Shown: piece after piece, positions 33,728 through 46,300 of the stretch
Position numbering within the stretch: the first letter of the stretch is position 1
How the letters are laid out: each line of letters opens with the position of its first letter
Translations under genes and position numbers: made by a program
NCBI GenBank assembly: GCA_020634795.1
Contig: JACKAZ010000001.1
Coordinates: 62,001-126,000, forward strand
Origin: Ardenticatenales bacterium
GTDB taxonomy: Bacteria; Chloroflexota; Anaerolineae; Ardenticatenales; Ardenticatenaceae
Reading direction: 5' to 3'
Length of the DNA: 64,000 nucleotides
Notes under the pieces: model-generated
The model's input: the letters and a program-made list of their open reading frames with translations, nothing else
The model's database searches: none
Told to the model about the DNA's origin: nothing

Positions 33728-35194
33728 ATGAAAAAGTCTACCCCCCTACTCGTCGCGCTACTCTGGATATTGGCGACCGCCTGCACGCCATCGCCCCCAC
33801 CCCCCACACCAACCCCGAGGGTCACGATCACCACGCCGCCGACCGCCACGCCCCTGTTGTTGTCGGAGGAAGGGGATCTGACCCTGACCCCCGAGGATGT
33901 CGCCTACGACGCGCGCCGTCTGACCGACACGGTGACGGGGGAGGTCGTGGCTGCGCGCGCGATCAGTGGCGACGGGCCGTCGGCGCGGGCCGCGCCCGAA
34001 CATTTGCGCTTCAGCTTCACCAGCGTGCTCTCGGAGGGGGTGGAGCCGCGCGACGCCCAACTGTTGATCTACCCTGCCCGCGACTACGCGACCCTGTACA
34101 GCGACGCGGGTATCGACACGGTAGCGACTGAAATCGAGCGGCTGCGCGCCCTAGTGGCGCAGCGACCGCTGACGTTTGATGCGCCGTTACCCCTGCTCCC
34201 CCGTTTCGATCTACAGCCGTCGATTCAGGCCCATGTGGAGTTTGTCGATTTCGAGGGCGGGGCGGGCGTCCGCTATCTGAGCCAGATCAATGAGGGGGCC
34301 GCGCCCGTCACCAACGATGGGCTGTTCTACACCTTCCAAGGGCTGACGCACGATGGCAATTATCTGGTGATTTTGTTTTATCCGGTTCGCAGCGCGGCAT
34401 TGGAGGGCATGACGTCGGAAGACGCGACCGCTGCTGCCGACAGCGCATCGACCGATTTCGAGCGTTATCGCACAGAGACAGAAACATTGTTGACGAACGA
34501 AGATGTCGCCACCTTTGATCCGCCGTTGAACGATCTGGATCTGCTCGTTTCCTCGCTCCTGATCGGGAACCGTGGCGGGGGCACGGGATCGTCTGCGGGT
34601 GGTGGCAACGGGACTTCGGCGGCTGAAGCGACGCCGACCCCGCTGCCTGCGGCCACGGGGCCGACCGCGGTTCCCAACCCCACGGAATCTTCCACGGGTA
34701 ATACCGAAGTGATTCTGCTTCGCCCCGCCGTGCCAGCCTTCGCGGAAGAAGGACAATGTGAGGGCATGTCGCTGGCCCTGGCGCGGCCCAACGCTTGGCG
34801 CTGTGCCGTCGGCGACCAGCTCTTCGACCCCTGCGTGGTGGGCAGCGACGGGCAAACGTTGGTCTGCGACGCCGATCCCATCGAAGGCACGCCGGGCTTT
34901 GCGTTGCGGCTGACCGCGCCCTTGCCCACGGTCGAAGCGTCGCCGAGCAACGAAACGACCGCATGGATGATCCAATTGGTAACGGGTGTCCACTGTCGCT
35001 TTGCCTCTGGCGTCACGGGGTTGGTCGGGGAGCAACGGATCAACTACGTCTGCACCGACCAGCGCATCGTCCTCGGCGATCTCCAACGTGACAACGGCAC
35101 CTGGTACGCGATCCGTGCCGACGTGATCAACAACGCTGGAACCTTCGAGGCGACCCACGAAAGCCGCGACGAAATCCGTCGTCTATGGCGGTAG
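33728..35194 (+). CDS. predicted lipoprotein with Pro/Thr-rich linker
   Basis: A 488-aa exported protein: signal with lipobox ATAC near residue 19, then a Pro/Thr-rich stretch (SPPPPTPTP), an alpha-beta domain (about 80-245), a Gly/Ser/Thr-rich linker (about 280-325), and a C-terminal cysteine-bearing domain with paired Cys such as GQCEGMSLALARPNAWRCAVG and DPCVVGSDGQTLVCD. I do not recognise the family. It is probably anchored at the cell surface and its cysteines may form disulfides. It sits just upstream of the rpoB leader on the same strand, with a 650-nt gap. Confidence 0.7.
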   Translation: MKKSTPLLVALLWILATACTPSPPPPTPTPRVTITTPPTATPLLLSEEGDLTLTPEDVAYDARRLTDTVTGEVVAARAISGDGPSARAAPEHLRFSFTSVLSEGVEPRDAQLLIYPARDYATLYSDAGIDTVATEIERLRALVAQRPLTFDAPLPLLPRFDLQPSIQAHVEFVDFEGGAGVRYLSQINEGAAPVTNDGLFYTFQGLTHDGNYLVILFYPVRSAALEGMTSEDATAAADSASTDFERYRTETETLLTNEDVATFDPPLNDLDLLVSSLLIGNRGGGTGSSAGGGNGTSAAEATPTPLPAATGPTAVPNPTESSTGNTEVILLRPAVPAFAEEGQCEGMSLALARPNAWRCAVGDQLFDPCVVGSDGQTLVCDADPIEGTPGFALRLTAPLPTVEASPSNETTAWMIQLVTGVHCRFASGVTGLVGEQRINYVCTDQRIVLGDLQRDNGTWYAIRADVINNAGTFEATHESRDEIRRLWR

Positions 35195-35406
35195 GGCGTG
35201 TCAGTGGCCGTCGCGCATCGTGCATGGTGATCGCCGCTTCATTGATGGTCAACGTAATCCTACGCGCTATGCCATAGACGACAGATCACCTCACCAGACA
35301 GTGTCACGCTCTCATCATGAAGAAGCCAAACACGCAACACGCGACAGACAACAGGCCCGCACAACCGACTCGACTTTCTCCGTCTATCTCCGACCGCTAG
35401 AGAGAT

Positions 35407-35435
35407 TTGACAACGCATCACATTCCCCATATAAT
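35407..35435 (+). promoter_or_regulatory. perfect sigma-70 consensus promoter upstream of rpoB
   Basis: TTGACA at 35407-35412 and TATAAT at 35430-35435 with a 17-bp spacer: all twelve consensus bases and ideal spacing. Transcription would start near 35442, about 405 nt before the rpoB ATG. Confidence 0.9.
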
Positions 35436-35695
35436 CCCCCGTTGCGATTGTTGGCGAAATGTGCGTCAGCCATCGCGTCGATTGATGGATCGATAGTCAG
35501 GAAGCGTGCATTTTCGCGTTCGGCGCTGCGTTTATGGGGGAGCTAGATGGCGTATCCGTTCGGTACTACATCTGTTTGTTCGATAGACGATGGCGCGTCC
35601 GCACATCCACTTCGGCAGAATGGCCCACGCTCGTGGGCTATGATACCCGCTCTACCGAATGCATCTGCCTTCGCCTTGCCGTCCATTCCACTAGA

Positions 35696-35763
35696 CCGCA
35701 CAACAAGAAATGTCCCGTACTGTAGCGGGTCGTTTTCTTGTGCTGCGGCTTCTTTGTTTTTCT
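35696..35763 (+). terminator. terminator/attenuator-like hairpin in the rpoB leader
   Basis: A long stem: CCGCA (35696-35700) pairs with TGCGG (35744-35748), and CAAGAAA with TTTCTTG, with a small internal loop. The inner loop contains a CCCG/CGGG hairpin. The stem is followed by a T-rich run to 35761. It could attenuate rpoB or end a small RNA. Confidence 0.6.
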
Positions 35764-35847
35764 GAACGCCTCACCCATCGTCCGATGGCGGCAATGGGGC
35801 CGCGACCCGTTGCCCTATGGATGTTGCACCACACAAGGAGCGTCTGA

Positions 35848-39750
<3,903 letters not shown>

Positions 39751-39771
39751 TCCCCGATTCAAATCACACCC

Positions 39772-39810
39772 ACAAACGGGCGGCCTCGTCATGAGCGCCG
39801 CCCGTTTTGT
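39772..39810 (+). terminator. rho-independent terminator after rpoB
   Basis: A stem of about 13 bp with one extra base (ACAAACGGGCGGC with GCCGCCCGTTTTGT), a 12-nt loop, ends in TTTTGTT. It closes the rpoB transcript, so rpoC is not cotranscribed. Confidence 0.9.
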
Positions 39811-40039
39811 TATCTCTGCTCACATGGGTAATGAGTCCATCCAACCCTTGATCGGCAGGGATCTGGATACGAGGGGAGATAGAGGGGTAAACGACTGGGA
39901 TCGTTACCCGTACTATTTGCGGCCCACGGAGGTCAAGCATCAAGCGTCGAGCGTCGGTGCGTTGTCCTGCCATCGTTAACACAATAACCCAGTAAAGTTC
40001 TTCTCTATCTCTATCTCCATCACTTCACTCGCCCCGCCC

Positions 40040-41215
40040 TCACCCCACCCCCTTCGCAACCGTCGCCACGATCCGCGCGATTTCCGTGGGGCCGACGTGG
40101 TGATGGGTGGGCAGCGTGATGAGCCGCTCGGCGATGGTTTCTGCGCCGTCGAAGTCGCGGTCGGCCAGCGCGGGGAAGAGCCGATGCAGTGGGGCGGGGT
40201 ACATCCGCCCCGCCCCGAGCCGCGCTTGTTGCAATGCGTTCAGCAACGCATCGCGCCGGTCATCAGCGACCAGCAGCGGCAGGCGCAGATAGATCGCTTC
40301 GTCGGGCGATGCGACCGGCACTGTTTGGATCGGCGCCACGCGCGGGAGCTGGCGTTGGATCGACCGCGCGCGCTGGCGGCGTGCGGCGTTGACCTCGTGT
40401 AGCGAGGGAAGGAGGCGCTGTGCCACCGCCGCTTGGCCCTCGCTGAGCCGCGCCGTCCGCACGCCGCGCAACGCCTCGCTGTCACCCAGCCCGTTCAGCC
40501 GCAAGGCCGTCACCAGCCGCCAGCCCAGCGGTCGAAATGCCGCGGCGGTGGCGGCCAATCGCAGCAGAGCCAACAGGGATTGACGGCGGTTCGGCAGCGG
40601 CCAAGTGGCGTATCGCCTGTGGATTTGCGCGGTGAGGGCGGCGTGGTTGGCAGTGAGGAGACCGCCGCCCCCCGTCGAAAGCGCCTTGCCCGGCCCCAAG
40701 CTGAAGAGCGCGGCATCGCCGTCTGCCCCCACGGGCGCGCCCATCGCTTGGGCACAATCTTCGATCAGCCACGCGCCGACGCGATCCGCGATAGTACGGA
40801 CGGGTTGAATCGGCCGCGGAAGGCCGAAGGGGTGGACATGGATCACGGCCAAGGTCTGCTCGCTCGCTCGTTCCGCACCCATGGCCAGATCGAAAGCCAT
40901 CTCCGGCACGGTCAGATCGACCAACACGGGCCGCAGCCCCGCCGCTTCGATCGCCGGAACAAGCACGGGGCAGGTGTAGGCGGGCAGCAACACCTCGTGG
41001 CGGGACGGGCGAAGGTCGTGCATCGCCTGCAACACGAGCAGCAGCGCGGCCCGCCCCGACGCCGTGGGCCACGCCGCCGCTGCGCCCGACCACGCGGCGA
41101 ATTGCGCGGCGAAATGATCGGCTTCGCGGCCCGCAGGTTGCGACAGCGTGGCCCACGCGGCACGCCATGCCTCGGCGGAAAGGGGTGCGGCCGTGGGGGC
41201 CACAGTGCGGCTCAT
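40040..41215 (-). CDS. DegT/DnrJ/EryC1/StrS-family aminotransferase
   Basis: A 391-aa PLP enzyme of the sugar-aminotransferase fold. The PLP lysine lies in FSLGPGKALSTGGGGLL near residue 190; EVLLPAYTCPVLV and the Asp in LIEDCAQAMG give the usual active-site setting. Members transaminate keto-sugar nucleotides for surface glycans. The lysine motif differs from the usual SFxxxK-x-x-x-xGxGG spacing, so it is a divergent member. The ATG at 41215 overlaps the stop of the MFS gene, making it the last gene of the run from 49114. Confidence 0.87.
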   Translation of the reverse strand: MSRTVAPTAAPLSAEAWRAAWATLSQPAGREADHFAAQFAAWSGAAAAWPTASGRAALLLVLQAMHDLRPSRHEVLLPAYTCPVLVPAIEAAGLRPVLVDLTVPEMAFDLAMGAERASEQTLAVIHVHPFGLPRPIQPVRTIADRVGAWLIEDCAQAMGAPVGADGDAALFSLGPGKALSTGGGGLLTANHAALTAQIHRRYATWPLPNRRQSLLALLRLAATAAAFRPLGWRLVTALRLNGLGDSEALRGVRTARLSEGQAAVAQRLLPSLHEVNAARRQRARSIQRQLPRVAPIQTVPVASPDEAIYLRLPLLVADDRRDALLNALQQARLGAGRMYPAPLHRLFPALADRDFDGAETIAERLITLPTHHHVGPTEIARIVATVAKGVG

Positions 41216-42435
41216 TCCAGTTGGCCCAGTTGCGGCATCGTCAGGCGGACCCCCGCCACGAAGAGGAGCGAGACCACGCTGCCTGCGGCCAAGGCAACGG
41301 GCAGCCCGATCAGGCCCGCGGCCGCGCCGATCAGCATGTTGCCCCCGGTGTCGGCGCCCGCATGAAGCTGGCTGTAGATCGTCATCACGCGGCCCCGCAC
41401 GCGGTCGGCGGTGTGGAGCTGCACCAGCGTGATCGCCAAGCTCTGCAGGATCAGCAGCAGCAGGCCGACGATCACCATGCAGCAGGCGGCCCAAAAGAGG
41501 GTTCGGCTCTGCGAGAGCGCGATGACCGCGCACGGCAGGAGTGCCGCGCTGATCAGCAGGGTGCGCCCACGATGGGCATGGCCCAACCGCGCGGCAAGGG
41601 CCGTGCCCAGCAGCGCGCCCAGTGCCCCCGCCGCCAACAGCAAGCCCAGACTGATGGCATCACGGCCCAACACTTCTTCCACGAAGGCGGGCATCATGCC
41701 GTAGACCGGCCACGCCAAGCCACCGACCACCGCCATCAGCCCGATCGTCGCCAACAGCAGCGGCTGCCGCCAGAGCGTCCGAATCCCTTCGATCATCGCC
41801 ACGCCCAACCGCTGCCCGTCGCGGTCTTGCCCTTGATCCACCACGCGGATCATCGCCAATGCCACGATGGGGCCGAGGTAAGTTGCGGCGTTGATCAGCA
41901 TTGTGCCACCCGCGCCGATCAGCGTGATCAGCAATCCCCCCAGCGCAAAGCCGATCAGGTTGCTGATGTTGAAGAGGCTGGCGTTGAGCGCGACCGCGTT
42001 CGCCAGCTCCTCCCGCGCCACGAGATCGACCAGAAAGGTGCGACGGGCGGGGTGGTCAATGGCCAACAGCGCCCCGAAGAGGAAGTAGAGCAGGATGATC
42101 TGCCAAAGCTGAATATCGCCGAAGATCACCAGCAGCCCGAAGAGGAGCGCTTGGAGCATCAGTCCAACCTGGCTCCACAAGATCAGGCGACGACGGGGGA
42201 GCCGATCGATCAGCACCCCGCCCAGCAGGGAGATCGGAATCACGGGCAGCAGCGCCAGAAAGCTGACCATCCCCAGCCAAAAGGTGCTTTGTGTCACTTG
42301 GTAGATCAGCCAGCCCTCGGCGATGACTTGCAACGAGGTGCCGATCGTGGAGAGGAATTGCCCCAGCCAAAAGAGGCGGAAGTTGCGCGTCTGGAGGGCG
42401 GGGGCAAGGGTGGCCCATCGGAAGTTGGCGCTCAC
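41212..42435 (-). CDS. MFS exporter, DHA3/EntS-like
   Basis: A 407-aa protein with about 12 membrane segments. The start NFRLFWLGQFLSTIGTSLQ, then GGVLIDRLPRRRLI (the conserved loop between helices 2 and 3) and IDHPARRTFLVDLV are typical of the DHA3 drug/siderophore exporter group. The cargo is unknown; within this cluster it may be a glycan precursor, lipid or small metabolite. Both ends overlap the neighbours by 4 nt. Confidence 0.86.
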   Translation of the reverse strand: MSANFRWATLAPALQTRNFRLFWLGQFLSTIGTSLQVIAEGWLIYQVTQSTFWLGMVSFLALLPVIPISLLGGVLIDRLPRRRLILWSQVGLMLQALLFGLLVIFGDIQLWQIILLYFLFGALLAIDHPARRTFLVDLVAREELANAVALNASLFNISNLIGFALGGLLITLIGAGGTMLINAATYLGPIVALAMIRVVDQGQDRDGQRLGVAMIEGIRTLWRQPLLLATIGLMAVVGGLAWPVYGMMPAFVEEVLGRDAISLGLLLAAGALGALLGTALAARLGHAHRGRTLLISAALLPCAVIALSQSRTLFWAACCMVIVGLLLLILQSLAITLVQLHTADRVRGRVMTIYSQLHAGADTGGNMLIGAAAGLIGLPVALAAGSVVSLLFVAGVRLTMPQLGQLE

Positions 42436-43331
42436 CGCTCTGGCTTTCGACGCTGGCGTGCCAGATAGATCAGGCGCCCCGCCGCAATGCTGACGGCCAG
42501 AAGCACACCGATCGCGGTCAGCATGATTACGGTCGAGGGTATCGCCCCCTCGTTTTCTGCGGGGGGTGGCCCTCCGCCCCCCGTGCCCCCCAGCGCGGTG
42601 GGTGCGGTGGGCGCGGGCAAGGCGCGTAGGGCAGCAACCAACGCCTTCGTCGTTTCCACGCTTTCGGGGCTGGTCAAGATCGAAACGCCCCGTGGCGATG
42701 GCTGTAGCTGCGGGATCAGATCGGCGACCTCAAGATCTTCGGCGCGGATTTGTACGCTCAGTTCGATGGCGGGGTTGGCCGCCTGAATGGCGCTGCCGCT
42801 CTCTGCGACGAACGCTTCCACCACCGGCGGATTGTCCTGCTGCCGCTGAATCTGCAAGACGAAGATATCCGCATAGGGCGCAAGCTGCGGCCCGTACGCC
42901 ACCACCAGATCGTGATCGGGGCCGAGCGCGAGGAGCAGCCCGTACTCGTCGGCCAGCGCCCGCATCGCCTTCACGCTATCCACCGGCGAAGCGATTTCGC
43001 TCGCCTCGTAGCTCGGCCCCGTCTCCAAGTTGTAACCGACGATCTGCACCTGATCGGCGAGCTGGGGCAAGCGTGCCTCGGCGTCTGGAATCGACTTGAA
43101 GACCACCATTTTGCGCCCCGTGCGAATCAGTGGCAGCAGAGTTGCCGCCTGATTGATGTTTTCGATACGGGCGATATCCGTCGGCGAGGCCGTCTCGTTG
43201 AACCAGTCGATGAGCGGGCCGCCCATACTGATGTCGAGCCAATAGGGTCCGTTCGTCGGCGTCTGGGCGTGGGCCGTGCTGGCCATCAGCGCCACCAGCA
43301 CCAGCCAGAGGACGAGGCGCAGCCTGCTCAT
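42432..43331 (-). CDS. secreted TIM-barrel-like protein with C-terminal membrane anchor
   Basis: A 299-aa protein with a cleavable signal peptide (to about A22, AHAQ), a beta-alpha fold (VQIVGYNLE, LLLALGPDHDLVV, ELSVQI), a Gly/Pro linker, and a C-terminal membrane helix followed by basic residues (LARQRRKPER). The core shares its pattern with the protein at 54674-55858 (VxIxGYNxE; LxWGP or LALGP; ISVQI). The catalytic role is unknown. The C-terminus (short motif, hydrophobic helix, basic tail) has the plan of a sorting signal, or is simply a type I anchor. It overlaps both neighbours by 4 nt. Confidence 0.75.
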   Translation of the reverse strand: MSRLRLVLWLVLVALMASTAHAQTPTNGPYWLDISMGGPLIDWFNETASPTDIARIENINQAATLLPLIRTGRKMVVFKSIPDAEARLPQLADQVQIVGYNLETGPSYEASEIASPVDSVKAMRALADEYGLLLALGPDHDLVVAYGPQLAPYADIFVLQIQRQQDNPPVVEAFVAESGSAIQAANPAIELSVQIRAEDLEVADLIPQLQPSPRGVSILTSPESVETTKALVAALRALPAPTAPTALGGTGGGGPPPAENEGAIPSTVIMLTAIGVLLAVSIAAGRLIYLARQRRKPER

Positions 43332-46300
43332 GGCGCTTGGCTCGCGGCGACTGTTGGCTCCATTTGGATCGCCAGTTCACGCAGCCGTTCGGCTTCGGCC
43401 CCATCGCCGACATCCAGCGCAAGGCCCGCCAGCCGCAGATAGGCAGCGGCCGTACCGGGCTGCTGCGCGACAGCGCGTTCGTAGAGGGTACGGGCACGGC
43501 TGCGGTCGTTCGCCACGCGGGCTACATCCCCCAACAGGAGCAGCGCTTGGTAGTCGCCCGGCGCCTGTTGCAGGGCGCTGTGCAGATCGGCGCTGGCGGC
43601 GTCGTACTGCTCGGCCGCTAGGTAGTATTCCGCCCTTGCTACGAAGGCTTCGGCGGACGGTGCGCGGGCCAGCGCGCTGTCCAACAGCCGGTTCGCCCGT
43701 TCGCTTTCGCCCCGCTCTTGGAGCAGTTTCGCGTAGGCGAGCTGGAGGGCGGGCGATGCGGGCAGCGCGGCCAAGCCCTGATCGAGTGTGGCAGTGGCGG
43801 CTTGGGGATCGCCCCCCGCTTGCTGCAGCGTACTCAGCCGCAGGTAACCTGCTTCCAGCGTCGGCGCAAGGGCGACCAGCCGTGCCAAGCTGTCGGCGGC
43901 ATCGTCGTTGCGGCCGGCCGCCCCATAGCTTTCGGCGAGCGCGAGCAGGGTCGCGGGGTCGGCGCGGGCCAAGTCACGCGCCGTTTCGAGGGCCGCAATC
44001 GCCTGATCGGGCCGTCCCTGCTGTAGACGCAGCGCCCCCAACGCCCGCTGCGGCGCGGGATCGGTCGGGGCCAGGGCGATGGCCTGCGTGAGGAGCCGTT
44101 GCGCATCCTCGTACGCCCCGCGTGCAGCGAAGCCCTCGGCCATCGCAATGTGAAGCGCCACGCTCTGGGGCCGCGCGGCCAACGCCGCTTCCAGCGTTGC
44201 CTTGGCAACGTCGGGCGCGGCCTGTTCGCGATGCCACGCTGCGAGGGCCACCGTCAATTCGTCGGCCTCCGGCAGGGCGGCGTGACCGCGTTCCAACGTT
44301 GCCAGGGCGGCATCGTTCTGGCCCAATGCGTGTTGAACTTGGCTGAGGACGAGGTAGTGGCCGCTGTCGGTCGGGTCGAGGCGAATGGCAGCTTCGTATT
44401 GCTGCGCCGCTTCGGGAAGGCGGCCCGCGGCCCGCCACGCTTCGGCCATTGCCGCCACCAAGCGCGGGTTATCGGGGGCCAGAGTGAGGGCCCGCTGAAG
44501 CAGTTGCTCGGCTTTGGCATGATCGCCCAGTCGCGTGTAGAGCTGGGCGCTGTGGCGCAACAGTTCGATGCTGGCCGGGTAGCGCAAGCGGAGTTGGTCG
44601 GCCTGCGCGAGGGCAGCGGCGAATTGGCCCGTCTCCATCTGTCGATCGAGCAACGCGGTTTCGAGCGCTTGATTGTCGACGACCTGCACGTTGGCTGCGG
44701 CCTGCCACGCCTCCGCTTCGTCCGGCAAGCCGCGTTGGGTCGCCACCTCGCCCAGCCGCAGGTAGATGTCAACATTGCTGCGGTCGCGGCGCAGTGCGGC
44801 TTGAAGCTGGCTATCGGCTTCGGAAAGCATCCCCCGTGAAATGAGGAACTCGGCATAGGCCAGATAGCTCTCCGCATCGCCCGGGTGCAGGGCAAGCGTC
44901 CGTTGGAACTGCGCCTCGGCATCCTCCCACGCGCCCCCATCGGCCAGCGCTTGGCCGTAGGCCAGCGTCGCGCGGCTGGTGCCGGGCTGTTGGGCGGCCA
45001 AATCGGCCAGCAAATCGAGCGCGGCGGTCGATTCGCCCGTCGATTGTAGCCACGCGGCCCACGCCAACTGCACATCGACCGCGCCGGGTGCGAGCCGCCG
45101 CGCCGCTTCGATCTGTTGGCGAGCCGCTGCGCGATCCCCCTGTGCGATCAGCAGTTGGGACAACGTGAGATGGGTGGCGGGGGAACCGGCATCCCACGCC
45201 AATGATTGCGTGTAGGCCGCGCGCGCCGCCGCGTTCTGCCCCGCCGCAAGCTGCAGATCGCCGAGGCTCTTGGCATAGCGTGCACGCACGAGCGGGGGCA
45301 GATCACTGGCCATTCGCTGGCTGAGGAGGGCGTGGGCGGCCTCAAAATCGCCCTGGCGTTGGTAGAGCGCGGCCAGCGCCTGATCTTGACTGAAGGCGTT
45401 GCGGGGGAGCGGCGCGGACGACCCGACAGCCTCGGTGGCCGCGGGAGCGCGCTCGTCGGAGCTTTGCGCGGGGGCCACGGCCAGCGGCGGGAGGGGGGTA
45501 AGCCCTACCTGATCCGACAGCGCCGTCGGTGCGTCACCTTGCAGCTGTTGAAAGATCGCGTCATACAGAGCGGCGGCGGCCTCATCTTGGCCCTGTGCAC
45601 TCAACAGATCGGCCCAACGGAGATAGCCATCGATGTAGTGGGGATCTGCGGTGATTGCGGCGTCGTAGTGGGTGGCGGCTTCCTCGGGCTGATCGACGCG
45701 GCGCAACGCATCGCCCAGTTGGACGTGGGGCCAAGCCACCGATGGCGCGCTGGCAACCGCAGCACGGTAGTAGTTGAGCGCCGCGTCCGGACGGCCCAGC
45801 GCATCGTAACTTTCGGCAAGGCGAGCGGCGGCGAAGGCGCGGGTCGACGCGAAGGCTTGTGGGTCGCTGGTGGGGCCAAGCCGATCGGGTGTCATGCTTT
45901 GGAGCGCCGATTGATAGGCGCTGATGGCGCGGGGCAGATCGCCCTGTTGCTGCCACTCTTGGCCTGCCAAAAGGGCGAGGGTCGGCTCGTCGGGGTTGGC
46001 GGCCAACGCCTCTTCCAAAAGGGGCAGCACCGCCGACCCCTCGCCCGCCCGCTGGATTTCGTCGCGCAAGGCGAAGAGCGCGGCCAGCCGTTGATCGTCC
46101 AACGCCAGCGCACGACGATACGCCGCGATCGCTGCGGTCGAATCCCCGTGCTGTCGATACAGGTCGCCGCGCAGTTGCGACGTGGTGGCATCGTCGGCCC
46201 GCAACGCGCGGGCCGCGTCGATCACGCGCTCGGCGTCGTCGAAACGGCCCGCGTCCAGTAGCATTTGCGCCTCGGCTTGGAGCGTCGTCAGTGGGCTTTC

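Larger units (their letters stand above)
35195..35847 (+). other. rpoB upstream region and long leader
   Basis: A 653-nt stretch with no convincing gene. It holds the consensus promoter at 35407-35435 and a terminator-like hairpin at 35696-35763, which define either a 5' leader of about 400 nt for rpoB or a separate RNA of about 320 nt. I find no tmRNA, RNase P RNA or 6S signature in it, and no r-protein gene. Confidence 0.6.

Noticed and set aside
35220..35725. Small frames of 63-108 codons in the rpoB leader
   Set aside because: No ribosome sites, no coding-type composition or recognised motif; the region is better explained as leader RNA.
35442..35765. tmRNA or RNase P RNA as the candidate 320-nt RNA
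   Set aside because: No tag reading frame, tRNA-like end, or RNase P core sequence is seen.
41167..42468. Long plus-strand frame of 433 codons opposite the MFS gene
   Set aside because: Its composition (Gln/Arg/Asp-rich, no motifs) is that of the antisense of a GC-rich gene, and the opposite-strand MFS is clearly real. The same holds for long frames at 931-1941, 5528-7075, 12524-13480, 45206-46261 and 46265-47440 (+).
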